From: Cytophagales bacterium
Lineage (GTDB): Bacteria > Bacteroidota > Bacteroidia > Cytophagales > Spirosomataceae
DNA: 64,000 bases
Assembly: GCA_013298125.1 (NCBI GenBank)
Contig: JAAFJP010000034.1
Location: forward strand, 1 to 64,000
Reading direction: 5' to 3'
This document shows, piece after piece, positions 27,374 through 36,139 of the stretch (its first letter is position 1; the number at the start of each line of letters is the position of its first letter). The translations under genes were made by a program, and so were the position numbers. The notes beneath the pieces were generated by a model that had not been told where the DNA came from, did no database searches, and saw nothing but the letters and a program-made list of their open reading frames with translations.

Positions 27374-28468
27374 CTAATTGCTTGATTTGGCTTTGATAGT
27401 TATCTGAATATTACTGTTATTGGCTGCCACACTCGGAACCAATATTTGATAGGCATAAGGACCCGTTGGAATGCCAGAAGTGATGTATGGTTCAATGCCA
27501 CCATAAGCTCCTGCATTCGTGGCAGTTGAGGCGGGGGCGTAAGGGGACAATCGTCCATACGCAAGGGCAGGCGAGCCTAATTTCAAAATATTTCTGGCAT
27601 CTGTACCAAGAGCTTGCGGATTGGCGTTCCAACCAGCGTATAGATTGGTAGAAACTTGATTTTTTAAATTGGTAGTGGAAGGAGCATTAGCTTCGGGTGT
27701 GCCATTTCCTACCATAACGTTATAGTGAAAATTGGTTGGAATATAACCTGTCGATAACAAGTCACCCAAGTTAGTGCTTAGAGCTTTTCCAAAAATATTA
27801 TTGTAGAAAGAGAGATTGGTTACCGCTGCTGCATAAACAAATGTAACATAACTATCACTGATAAGATTGGCACTAAAATTATTATTGACAAACGCCCCAG
27901 AAGATTCAGCCCCCTGAGACAAAATGATACTTGCTACATCAAATAAATTATTTAGAAATTGGTAATTGGTAGCAATTACACCCCCACCAAGACCATAAAC
28001 CGTGATTGACCCAGCCTCAAATTTACATTGCTTAACCACCACATTATTAGTATTTTGATAGCTGGAACCATCATAACCAATGTAGAAAGCACCACTACTT
28101 ATGTTTACATTATTTCTCGAAAATGTAATGTTATTTGCTCCGATACTTATTGTCCCACTCAACGTAAATCCAGTAAGTATTGATAAATCAGAACCTGTGG
28201 TAAAATTAACAAAGCCAGTAATTTGAGCAATGGCAGAACTTGGTCCACCTGCGGGAAGCAAATAGCCCGTTCCGATGAGCGTAAGGCGTTTATTGAAAGT
28301 AATTCCACCGGCTCCATACGTGCCACCCGCCACAATGAGGACATCGCCAGCAACGGCAGCGTTCATTTTCAATTGCAGGTCGTCGCCAGGATTAACCGAA
28401 ATAATTGCTCCAAATGAAGAAGCGTTGAGACTGAATAAAAAAACGAAAAATAGTAATAACTTTTTCAT
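27374..28468 (-). CDS. Secreted right-handed beta-helix protein
   Basis: A 364-residue exported protein. Signal peptide 1-20 (MKKLLLFFVFLFSLNASSFG). The opening ISVNPGDDLQLKMNAAVAGD and the spaced GGTYG, N-rich and VVKQCKFEAG segments are typical of pectate-lyase-like beta-helix folds. Catalytic residues of a lyase are not evident, so a structural or carbohydrate-binding role is as likely. It is the first gene of the operon with 25358-27367, lying between signalling modules 1 and 2, whose regulators may control it. Confidence 0.72.
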   Translation of the reverse strand: MKKLLLFFVFLFSLNASSFGAIISVNPGDDLQLKMNAAVAGDVLIVAGGTYGAGGITFNKRLTLIGTGYLLPAGGPSSAIAQITGFVNFTTGSDLSILTGFTLSGTISIGANNITFSRNNVNISSGAFYIGYDGSSYQNTNNVVVKQCKFEAGSITVYGLGGGVIATNYQFLNNLFDVASIILSQGAESSGAFVNNNFSANLISDSYVTFVYAAAVTNLSFYNNIFGKALSTNLGDLLSTGYIPTNFHYNVMVGNGTPEANAPSTTNLKNQVSTNLYAGWNANPQALGTDARNILKLGSPALAYGRLSPYAPASTATNAGAYGGIEPYITSGIPTGPYAYQILVPSVAANNSNIQITIKAKSSN

Positions 28469-28546
28469 GTTGAAATGATGTTTAAAATGTGAAATTTGAT
28501 TTGTGTTGATAATTATTTTTGGGTTCTTCTATCATTTCTACGAGAC

Positions 28547-28635
28547 TGTCATCCCGACGAAGGAGGGAACTGTTAAATTCTCTCAAAAATTAGATTGAAG
28601 GAAAAATAACAGTTCCCTCCTTCGTCGGGATGACA
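28547..28635. repeat. Perfect 29-bp inverted repeat
   Basis: Arms at 28547-28575 and 28607-28635 pair exactly (starts TGTCATCCCGACGAAGGAGG), 31-base AT-rich loop. It separates the secreted operon from the LytTR gene of module 2. Confidence 0.85.
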
Positions 28636-28665
28636 AGTCCGTATAATTCGAAATAGAAACTTGTT

Positions 28666-29004
28666 TTAACAAAACCCCGCCAAACACCCCCGCTTCCGCC
28701 GTGAAATACTGACTTCGAGATTATTCTCTAACCGCAGGATATTTTCCTCTTTATCATAATCAATAATGAAGGAAGAATTGACTAAAAAGCCCCGATGAAC
28801 TCTGATAAAATGTTCGCCAAAAAGTAAATTTTCAAAATGCCGAAGCGTACGGGCATAGAGTTTTTGCTTGCCATTTTGAAGATGAATTATGGTATAATTA
28901 GCAAGCCCTTCAAGCATGATGATACTATTGGTTGGAATACGAATTTTCTGTTTCTGATTGACCAACAGAAAAGTGATTTGGGCAGGGATAAATGGTTTTT
29001 TCAT
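28666..29004 (-). CDS. LytTR-domain DNA-binding protein, module 2
   Basis: A 112-residue stand-alone LytTR protein. It shows the same plan as the module 1 copy: IMLEGLANYTIIHLQNGKQK, LRHFENLLFGEHFIRVHR, GFLVNSSFIIDYDKEEN and a basic SISRRKRG end. No receiver domain. It is divergent from the kinase at 29241 across 236 bases that hold AT-rich sequence, no gene and no obvious match to the regulator motif. Confidence 0.88.
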   Translation of the reverse strand: MKKPFIPAQITFLLVNQKQKIRIPTNSIIMLEGLANYTIIHLQNGKQKLYARTLRHFENLLFGEHFIRVHRGFLVNSSFIIDYDKEENILRLENNLEVSISRRKRGCLAGFC

Positions 29005-29240
29005 GAGAGGTAAATGAGTCGTTGTAAATTATTCTAAAATATTTATCTATTTGATAATCAATATTTTAACTTTACAAAGTTTACAAAAAAAAGAAGCCTT
29101 GTCAATTGGTGAAAACCTGTAAATTGACTAAGTGAAAACCCTTAGAGGGCATCAGTAGATTTCTGTAATTTGAGGTAAAAAATTGTGATTGTGAATAAAA
29201 AATGGCTAATTCGTCTTGAATTCTGAAAGGTTAAAATAAA

Positions 29241-31130
29241 ATGATAGACATGAAGACTAATCTAAAATGGAGTATTTTACTGATAGTGAAATGTAGCTTT
29301 TTTGTATTACTTTTTAATACGGAAAGTGTTGGTCAAAAATACCCCGATTCTCTTGCGAATGAATTAAATAAGCTAAACCGTTTACCACAAACCGTTGAGC
29401 GGGATTCAATTTATACTGACATTTTTATGGAATTTAATATCCATAATTTTAATGAAACCAAAAGAATGAATCAGATAGTGAAGATTGAAAAAAGGTTGAA
29501 ACATTCAAAATGGAGATTGGCTTATGGAGTTATGGAAGTAGTAACGGGCTTACATTCATTAAAAAACAATAAACAGAAACTCGCATTCTATCATTATGAA
29601 ATTGCCTATAAATTTTTTAAAACTCATCAAGCAAAAAAACTTCAATTGTTCACTGCCAACAGAATTATTTATGTAAATATGCAAGAGTTAATACTTTCGG
29701 GTAAATTAGACCCAGTACTCAATCAAAATTGTTTAAATTATTTAACTGAACTCAAAAATAATATAGATTCAAGTTCAACCAATTTGTATAAGGCAAGTAT
29801 TGAAGGCAATCTTGGTTTATATTTTTTAAGTAATAAAGACTACAAAAAATCATATTTTTATTATCAAAACTATTTCAATTTGGTAAAAGACGACAAAGTA
29901 AAATATTACTATCACTATCACAACTCCATTTGGGCTATGAACCTTTGTTTGCTCTACACAGGTAGGGAGCAAGAAGCCTTGAATACAATTAATGGTTTAA
30001 AAAAAATGTGTGAAGCACCACGTGGAGATGGTGCTAATAAGTTTTTACAGATGATGTTTGGAATATTTTTAAGTAAATACAATATTGAAAAACACCATTA
30101 TCAAACCGCTATTGATGATATTAATAAAATTTATAAAGATTCTATTCTGATTGGAAATCCACATTTTAAACCCGTTTTAACCCAAAATCTTTATCTGGCT
30201 TATAAAGGTTTAGGTAATGATGCAGAAGCACTCTATTTTTATGAATTACTCAATCAATACAGAGCTGAGAATGATATCAAAACCCTAAATGAACAATTTA
30301 CTATTTCGCAGATAAAAAATAAAACAGCCGAAAATCAAGCTAAAATAAGACAGTTAGAAAATAATAAATTAATACAAGAGAATAGAAACAACCAATTGAC
30401 GAGAAATATGTCGATTGCTGGCTTATTGCTTGGACTTATATTTTTGTTTTATAATTATCGAAAAAATTTACAATTACAATCAAAAAATCAGGAGCTTAGT
30501 CTGAAAAACGAAGAAATCCAAACTGCCCTCCTCGAAGGGCAAACCACCGAACGTAAACGCATGGCTTCGGAATTGCACGACAATATTTCAAATAAGATTT
30601 TGGGAGTAAAAATGCGAGTGGAATTACTTGAAAATGAACATTTTACGGAAAAAGAAAAAAGTAATTACGAAGCAACACTGGGTTTCATTGATGAAGTATA
30701 TTCGGATATTCGCTTGGTATCTCACAACCTATTACCAGAAGAATTAGAAACAAAAGGATTAGGAGTAGCCATTGAAAACTTGATTAAAAAAATTAATTTA
30801 ATTGGAAAAACACATTTTGAAACTTCCTTTGAAACACTTCAAGTAAGATTCGCTCCACGGGTGGAATATGAAATTTACAACGTCATTCTCGAATCAGTTA
30901 ATAATATCCTAAAACACGCCGAAGCAAAAAGTGCCATGATTTCTATTTTTCAAGAAAATAATTTCTTGAAAATTTCTGTGAAAGATAATGGCAAAGGCTT
31001 TGATAGTCAGAGAGTTAATTTTGATAGCTTAGGTCTTAAAAGCATTCATTCAAGAATTGAATCTTTGAAAGGGAAAGTTGATATTTTGAATAATAACGGA
31101 ACGGAGGTTTTGATTGAGGTGCCAGTTTGA
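29241..31130 (+). CDS. Sensor histidine kinase with TPR sensor, module 2
   Basis: A 629-residue paralogue of the module 1 kinase. It has a hydrophobic signal sequence (10-30), a helical TPR-like region (about 90-345), one membrane helix at 391-407, a coiled linker, and the HisKA_3 box MASELHDN with His446. The N-box VNNILKH and G-boxes DNGKGF and LGLKSIHSR are present. All catalytic elements look sound. It converges on its presumed partner at 31223-31867. Sequence identity to the module 1 kinase is clear in the catalytic half and low in the sensor half, suggesting a different ligand. Confidence 0.92.
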   Translation: MIDMKTNLKWSILLIVKCSFFVLLFNTESVGQKYPDSLANELNKLNRLPQTVERDSIYTDIFMEFNIHNFNETKRMNQIVKIEKRLKHSKWRLAYGVMEVVTGLHSLKNNKQKLAFYHYEIAYKFFKTHQAKKLQLFTANRIIYVNMQELILSGKLDPVLNQNCLNYLTELKNNIDSSSTNLYKASIEGNLGLYFLSNKDYKKSYFYYQNYFNLVKDDKVKYYYHYHNSIWAMNLCLLYTGREQEALNTINGLKKMCEAPRGDGANKFLQMMFGIFLSKYNIEKHHYQTAIDDINKIYKDSILIGNPHFKPVLTQNLYLAYKGLGNDAEALYFYELLNQYRAENDIKTLNEQFTISQIKNKTAENQAKIRQLENNKLIQENRNNQLTRNMSIAGLLLGLIFLFYNYRKNLQLQSKNQELSLKNEEIQTALLEGQTTERKRMASELHDNISNKILGVKMRVELLENEHFTEKEKSNYEATLGFIDEVYSDIRLVSHNLLPEELETKGLGVAIENLIKKINLIGKTHFETSFETLQVRFAPRVEYEIYNVILESVNNILKHAEAKSAMISIFQENNFLKISVKDNGKGFDSQRVNFDSLGLKSIHSRIESLKGKVDILNNNGTEVLIEVPV

Positions 31131-31137
31131 AGGAAAT

Positions 31138-31221
31138 AGTCGTAAGTCTTTAAGTCGAAAGTCATAAGGAATAGCATTTGCTGTGAAATTCTTACGACTT
31201 ATGACTTAAAGACTTACGACT
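31138..31221. terminator. Inverted repeat between kinase 2 and regulator 2
   Basis: AGTCGTAAGTCTTTAAGTC at 31138-31156 pairs exactly with 31203-31221; inner units repeat CATAAG and CTTATG. It fills the gap between convergent genes and ends 1 base before the regulator stop. Confidence 0.65.
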
Positions 31222-31222
31222 C

Positions 31223-31867
31223 CTACTCAACCAGCCCATTTTTCAAGGCATATTTTGTTAATCCAACGGTATTTTTTAATCCTAATTTCTTTAAAATATT
31301 ATGCCTGTGAGTTTCTACGGTTTTGGGAGCGATGAATAATTTTTCAGCAATCTCTTGTGAGGATAACTCATTAGTAATCAGCTTAATAATCTCGATTTCA
31401 CGTTCTGTTAATTGTACAAATTCTTGTGGCATTTCACTTTGTGGCACATTGTCCGTTAGCCCCAAACGCATCAATTCAAACACCACCGACTCACTAAAAT
31501 ATCGTTGTCCATTTTTGATACTTTCAATGGCTTTTTGGAGTTCAGTTTTTCCAGATTTCTTCATCATATACCCCCACACACCCGCCTGAAACGCCTCCCG
31601 AATCATCTCCGCTTCTTCCGAAACGGAGAGCATCAAAACCTTAATTTGGGGATATTTTTGTCTTAATTGCAAGGTCAATTCAATGCCCGACATTTGAGGC
31701 ATTTTATAATCCGTTACCAACAAATCTATCGTTTGATTTTGAAGAAAATCCAAGACTTCAAGGGCATTTTTACAATTCCCCACCACTTCAACATCGGGAA
31801 ACGTAGCAATTAGCATTGAAAGACTATCCAAGAAAATTTCGTGGTCGTCGGCTATCAGAATTCGCAT
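31223..31867 (-). CDS. Response regulator, NarL/FixJ type, module 2
   Basis: A 214-residue receiver-LuxR regulator. Asp7-Asp8 and phosphoacceptor Asp53 (VTDYKMPQM) are present, with the Lys in YMMKKSGKTEL. The HTH is LTEREIEIIKLITNELSSQEIAEKLF plus TVETHRHNILKKLG, nearly identical to the other two regulators, so the three may bind like sites. Shared upstream motif at 31886-31917. Confidence 0.94.
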   Translation of the reverse strand: MRILIADDHEIFLDSLSMLIATFPDVEVVGNCKNALEVLDFLQNQTIDLLVTDYKMPQMSGIELTLQLRQKYPQIKVLMLSVSEEAEMIREAFQAGVWGYMMKKSGKTELQKAIESIKNGQRYFSESVVFELMRLGLTDNVPQSEMPQEFVQLTEREIEIIKLITNELSSQEIAEKLFIAPKTVETHRHNILKKLGLKNTVGLTKYALKNGLVE

Positions 31868-31885
31868 TTTGGAGTGTGTATAAGT

Positions 31886-31917
31886 TTATAAATTGTTATG
31901 AGTCAAGACTTTATAAA
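31886..31917 (-). promoter_or_regulatory. Shared upstream motif of response regulator 2
   Basis: On the minus strand TTTATAAAGTCTTGACTCAT then AACAATTTATAA, 19 bases before the start codon. Same motif as at 25262 and 39424. Confidence 0.65.
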
Positions 31918-31962
31918 GTTATACATTCCTTTGAGGATTTCAAAATTATTTATCTCCTCCCC

Positions 31963-32574
31963 TCAATTCAAATTATAAACCACCCCAACCGAAAGTCGAA
32001 ACGTACCCACATCAGCACTATCAAAGGTATCTTGACTATTGACCAATACACTTGGCTTTGTTCCAAAAGTTAGATTGCCTTTGAGGTTGAGGGCAAGGCT
32101 TGGGGTAATGAAATAATTGAGTCCCCCGCCTACGTGTGGCGTGCCTCCACCAAAACTGACATCGCCAGAACTGCCATTTGTGAAGGTAACTTCCGAAAGT
32201 GAGGCAGTACGTAAGCCGTAACCCGCCTGTACGAAGGGGCGAAGTTGATTTACTGTTCCCCCAAAATTGAAGCGTACACCTGCATCTAAATGCGAAAAAC
32301 TGAATGATTTTACGCTCACAGCACTCGTACCAACGGATGAATAGTCGTAGGTAAGGTAGGGTTCGACGGACTGATTGATGCCATAACTAAGATTGAGACC
32401 AATGTTGAATCCACTACCTGCGTTGTCAGATAAAAACTTGAAATAATCAGAATTCCAACCCAATCTTCCTACCTGAAACCCAATACTAATTCCTTCGGTT
32501 GAGGAGCGTTGTTTTATTTGTGAAAATCCTGATAATGAAATGGTTACGAGTAAAATAATTAGATAGTTTTTCAT
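31963..32574 (-). CDS. Outer-membrane beta-barrel protein, small
   Basis: A 203-residue porin-family protein. Signal peptide 1-19 (ends GFSQ). The rest alternates aromatic and polar residues in strands such as GFNIGLNLSYGI, LDAGVRFNFGG, PFVQAGYGLR and GLNYFITPSLALNLKGN, and ends with LSVGVVYNLN, a terminal strand. Eight strands fit the size. It is the last gene of the leftward block that begins with the FHA protein, but a G/C-rich palindrome separates it from the kinase gene. Confidence 0.82.
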   Translation of the reverse strand: MKNYLIILLVTISLSGFSQIKQRSSTEGISIGFQVGRLGWNSDYFKFLSDNAGSGFNIGLNLSYGINQSVEPYLTYDYSSVGTSAVSVKSFSFSHLDAGVRFNFGGTVNQLRPFVQAGYGLRTASLSEVTFTNGSSGDVSFGGGTPHVGGGLNYFITPSLALNLKGNLTFGTKPSVLVNSQDTFDSADVGTFRLSVGVVYNLN

Positions 32575-32601
32575 GGGTATTGGGGATTAACGTTGTACGT
32601 A

Positions 32602-32693
32602 AAACCTCACCCCCAGCCCCTCTCCTACTGAGAGGGGAGTTTTTACGGATGAATGCTCCCCTCTCAGTAGGAGAGGGGCTGGGGGTGAGGTTT
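32602..32693. repeat. G/C-rich palindrome, CCTCACCCCC family, copy 2
   Basis: Perfect arms of 38 bases (32602-32639 and 32656-32693), 16-base loop. Starts AAACCTCACCCCCAGCCCCT. Lies between the kinase stop and the outer-membrane-protein start. Confidence 0.9.
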
Positions 32694-32713
32694 CTGAGCA
32701 GTTTTACTTCCAT

Positions 32714-34465
32714 TTAAAGATTAACAGTTATTCCTTTTTCGAGCATTACGGTATAACTTTTTGATTGTAACATTTCCTCAAACTTTCCACTCAATTCTGT
32801 GGATTGCAAACGGAGTGATTGCCCCCTCACTGACTTGACGGTATTGAAAGAAATACTGATTTTTTTCTGAGTTAATTTTTTGATATAACCCGATGCCGTT
32901 GCTCCTTTCAAGATGATGGTTTGCCCGTCAAATTGTACAGAATTTTGTACCCTAAAATCAAGCGATTGACCTTCTTGGGCAGTTTCAAGGTCGATGTCGT
33001 CTAATAAGAGCAAATCAACTTCCAAACGATTTGGAATAAATACCGATTTAATGTTTACAGGTCGATGTTCTTCCTCAATTTTCTTTACCTCTTTGTGGGT
33101 CTCGCTCGGGTGTGGGGTTTCGTCTTTTACGCTTGGTTTTACGACCACTTTTTCATCCGAAACTACCTTTTTGGGCTTTTTCTTATTTACCACTACAACC
33201 TCCTCTTTGGGTGGTTTTGGGGTAATGGTTGGTGGGATTTTTTCTTTATTATTTAGGTCTTCATCCTCTGTATTTTGAGGTGGGATTGTTCCTCCTCCTC
33301 CCGCACTAAAACCCGTCTGACTACTTGGTGGCGTAATATTTTGAGAAATATCAGGTTTAACAGGGGGGACAATTTCATCAGTAGTTTTACTATCATTTTT
33401 CCATGCCTGAATCCCGAAGGCAAGCCCCATGATAACCAAAACAGCCGCCACTGGAATATGCCAATTTGTATCCAACCATTCAAGTACAGGTTTTGATTTT
33501 TCAAGTATTTGCGTTTGCAATCGAGTTGGGTTTGATACCTCTGCCGTTGCCATCGTTTGGGTTTGTTCTTGGGTAAAAAGTCCCGTTTGAATATTAGCAA
33601 ATTGAGTAGCCATCACCGTTGCGACAGGTTGTTTCAACAAGTCCAAATCTATCTCAAAAACCTTTGGAAACGCTTTTTGAAGGGCTTTTTGAAAATCCTT
33701 TGCATCTACAAATCGCTCGTTTGGGTTCTTTTCGAGGGCTTTCATCACGATATTATTGAGGGCTTTCGGAATCAATTTTTCCAAAGAAGGCGGTTGTTTA
33801 TGCACAATATCCTGCATCAACGAAAAGTCCGTTTTTCCTTCAAAAGGTAATTTTCCCGCCAACATTTCGTACATCGTAACACCCACGCCATACAGGTCTG
33901 AGGCAATAGACGGTTCTTTGCCCTCAATGAGTTCGGGAGCCATAAATTCAAGCGTTCCTACTACCCGATTTACTTGGGTAAGTCGTTGTTCCCCAGATAC
34001 TTTCGCAATCCCAAAATCCATCAATTTCACCGTCCCATCGGGTGTGAGCATGAGATTGGCGGGTTTGATGTCTCGGTGAAAAATACCCTTTTTATGAGCG
34101 TGAGACAGACCTTCTAAGGCTTGCGAGATAATCGAGACGGTATTTTGGGGTGTTAGTGTTTGGTGTTGTTTAATGAGCGATTCAAGGTTTTTGCCCGCCA
34201 CATATTCCATCACCATAAAATACGATTCGCCCTGTTGAAGATAATTGTACAAAACCGCAATATTTGGGTGTGTTAGTCGTGCCAAAACTTGGGCTTCGTT
34301 CTTGAATCTCTCTAAAAATTGGCTTTGTTTGGTCAAGTTTGTATGCAACATTTTGAGGGCAACATCACGCCCCAACACCGTGTCATTTGCTCGATACACC
34401 GTTCCCATACCACCCTCGCCCAAGAATGATTCTATCTGATAATTTTGTATTTTTTGCCCAATCAT
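32714..34465 (-). CDS. Transmembrane Ser/Thr protein kinase, PknB-like
   Basis: A 583-residue eukaryotic-type kinase. The N-terminal kinase domain (1-270) has the Gly loop GEGGMGTVY, Lys38, HRDIKPAN (130-137), DFG (150-152) and APE. A juxtamembrane stretch 290-322 is rich in Thr-Gln pairs, likely autophosphorylation sites. One membrane helix spans 337-355. The periplasmic part is Pro/Lys/Thr-rich (365-475) and then a 110-residue beta-rich domain; no PASTA repeats are seen. Its start overlaps the PP2C stop by 4 bases (ATGA), so the two are translationally coupled. Confidence 0.93.
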   Translation of the reverse strand: MIGQKIQNYQIESFLGEGGMGTVYRANDTVLGRDVALKMLHTNLTKQSQFLERFKNEAQVLARLTHPNIAVLYNYLQQGESYFMVMEYVAGKNLESLIKQHQTLTPQNTVSIISQALEGLSHAHKKGIFHRDIKPANLMLTPDGTVKLMDFGIAKVSGEQRLTQVNRVVGTLEFMAPELIEGKEPSIASDLYGVGVTMYEMLAGKLPFEGKTDFSLMQDIVHKQPPSLEKLIPKALNNIVMKALEKNPNERFVDAKDFQKALQKAFPKVFEIDLDLLKQPVATVMATQFANIQTGLFTQEQTQTMATAEVSNPTRLQTQILEKSKPVLEWLDTNWHIPVAAVLVIMGLAFGIQAWKNDSKTTDEIVPPVKPDISQNITPPSSQTGFSAGGGGTIPPQNTEDEDLNNKEKIPPTITPKPPKEEVVVVNKKKPKKVVSDEKVVVKPSVKDETPHPSETHKEVKKIEEEHRPVNIKSVFIPNRLEVDLLLLDDIDLETAQEGQSLDFRVQNSVQFDGQTIILKGATASGYIKKLTQKKISISFNTVKSVRGQSLRLQSTELSGKFEEMLQSKSYTVMLEKGITVNL

Positions 34466-35352
34466 GGTGTCTCAAATTCTTGTGTTAGCGGAATGTCAAA
34501 ATCTCTGGTTTCACGTGCTTCAAGGTCGTTTTTTGCTTCATTTTTTTCTACCAAAACCACCGTAATATTGTCATGCCCACCTCTATTTTTAGCTTCTTGA
34601 ACCATGAAATTAGCGATGTCTCGGAGGTTAATATCTTGTAAAATTTCGGTCAAATCGCTATCTGTCAAATAGTCGTACAGCCCATCCGAACACAATAAAA
34701 TACGATCTTTTTCATCGAATGTTTCACTACATTTTCCTACATCAATTCTGATATTAGGCTTAGTCCCCATCGCATTGGTTAGGAGGTTTCTTTTGGGGTG
34801 AGTCTCGGCTTCTTCGGCGGTTATTTCACCATTTTTTACTAATTCCTGTACATACGTATGGTCGTCGGTAAGACGGATAACCTCCTGATTTTTAAATAGA
34901 TACGCTCTACTGTCACCCACGTGAGCAAAGTATAATTGTTGTTCTTGAATCACGATGGCGGTACAAGTAGTTCCCATACCTCGGTACTGAGGCTTGGCTT
35001 GTGAGGCTTCATAAATCTTTTGATTTGCCGTTTTTAGGGCAAAAATCAGGCACGTTTCGATTGAACCTTTATGCCTAAAATATTCCCGACTAATCACCTC
35101 CGCCGCCATTCTACTGGCAACTTCGCCTGCATTGTGTCCGCCCATACCGTCAGCCACCAAGAGCAAATGACCACGAGCTTTTTGGACGTTTTCATCAGCG
35201 ATTCTCACAAAAAGCCCCATGTCTTCGTTGTTCGTTCGCACGTTTCCTAAGTCGGTTATTACAATGGCTTTGATGTTGTCTAACTCTATCAATTCATTGT
35301 TTTTTTCAGCATGGGCAGGTTTTTTTCTAAACCATTTTTTCCAGAAATTCAT
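34462..35352 (-). CDS. PP2C-family protein phosphatase
   Basis: A 296-residue Ser/Thr phosphatase that should reverse the action of the coupled kinase. PP2C metal-site motifs are present: GNVRTNNEDMG near 36-46, VADGMGGHNAGE, GDSRAYL, LCSDGLYDYL and GGHDNITVVLV. It is cytoplasmic (no signal or membrane helix), with a short basic opening. The pairing of kinase and PP2C phosphatase is a classic bacterial module. Confidence 0.94.
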   Translation of the reverse strand: MNFWKKWFRKKPAHAEKNNELIELDNIKAIVITDLGNVRTNNEDMGLFVRIADENVQKARGHLLLVADGMGGHNAGEVASRMAAEVISREYFRHKGSIETCLIFALKTANQKIYEASQAKPQYRGMGTTCTAIVIQEQQLYFAHVGDSRAYLFKNQEVIRLTDDHTYVQELVKNGEITAEEAETHPKRNLLTNAMGTKPNIRIDVGKCSETFDEKDRILLCSDGLYDYLTDSDLTEILQDINLRDIANFMVQEAKNRGGHDNITVVLVEKNEAKNDLEARETRDFDIPLTQEFETP

Positions 35353-35368
35353 GTGTTAGGAGAGGATT

Positions 35369-36010
35369 TTACGCTAATTTTTTTCTAAAAAACACCAATC
35401 CCGCCAAAGTCAAAGCTGATAATCCTAATAGCGAATACCCCAAGTTTTTAGTCCCTGATTCTCCTAATTTTGTGATGCTTTCAGTTGGCATTTCGTACTT
35501 GATTACGATGTTGTTAAATTCATCCTTATCAAACGTCATGTTTTTGGTTTGGGGTGGGAATGTTAAGACTCCATTCGTTTGGATAACGGTATTTCCTGCC
35601 AATTGAGAGGTTACAAAATTGCAAGAATTTTCTCCGATTTTGGTAGGTTTATTTTCTTTCAAACCCATCTCTGCCAACCATTTATCTTTGCCCAAATACT
35701 TCACGATACCCTTAGTTTTGTACTGAATCGTGAAGGTTCTTTCCATCTCGTTGGGTGAATAACGGAAATCATATACGTAATACTGACTCAGGCTTCTTTC
35801 TATCTGTTTTTTGACCATCAAAGCATTGCCTCCACCGTAAATAGAATTCCAAATATTCCATTGTTGTCCAGTCAGTTTGCCCGACATCTCGAATGCGGCA
35901 TTGCCTGTACTGTCCACTTTCACTTCACTATTGATAATTAAGGTTGAGTTCTGAGCATAAGTCATAAAACTCGTACCTATTAGTATGAATATAATGATGA
36001 TATTTTTCAT
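35369..36010 (-). CDS. Secreted beta-rich protein with C-terminal membrane anchor
   Basis: A 213-residue protein with a signal peptide (1-19, ends TYAQ), a beta-rich middle and a C-terminal hydrophobic helix (about 191-208) followed by RKKLA. It is therefore held in the inner membrane facing the periplasm, or possibly sorted by a C-terminal signal. No family is recognised. It lies 16 bases upstream of the PP2C gene, in one transcription unit with the kinase, and may be a substrate or sensor of the kinase. Confidence 0.65.
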   Translation of the reverse strand: MKNIIIIFILIGTSFMTYAQNSTLIINSEVKVDSTGNAAFEMSGKLTGQQWNIWNSIYGGGNALMVKKQIERSLSQYYVYDFRYSPNEMERTFTIQYKTKGIVKYLGKDKWLAEMGLKENKPTKIGENSCNFVTSQLAGNTVIQTNGVLTFPPQTKNMTFDKDEFNNIVIKYEMPTESITKLGESGTKNLGYSLLGLSALTLAGLVFFRKKLA

Positions 36011-36042
36011 GATTTTATTGGTTTTTTGAATATTAAAAAAAC

Positions 36043-36130
36043 AACCTCACCCCCGACCCCTCTCCGATGGAGAGGGGAGTTATCGGACAAATCCTCCCCT
36101 CTCCATCGGAGAGGGGTTGGGGGTGAGGTT
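36043..36130. repeat. G/C-rich palindrome, CCTCACCCCC family, copy 3
   Basis: Arms of 37 bases (36043-36079 and 36094-36130) with one or two mismatches, loop of 14. Starts AACCTCACCCCCGACCCCTC. Lies between the FHA-gene stop and the 35369-36010 gene. Confidence 0.88.
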
Positions 36131-36139
36131 TATTCCCTA

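Noticed and set aside
33253-33600. Overlapping open frames opposite or within the kinase gene
   Set aside because: They lie inside well-supported genes, have no domain motifs and have the composition expected of shadow frames.
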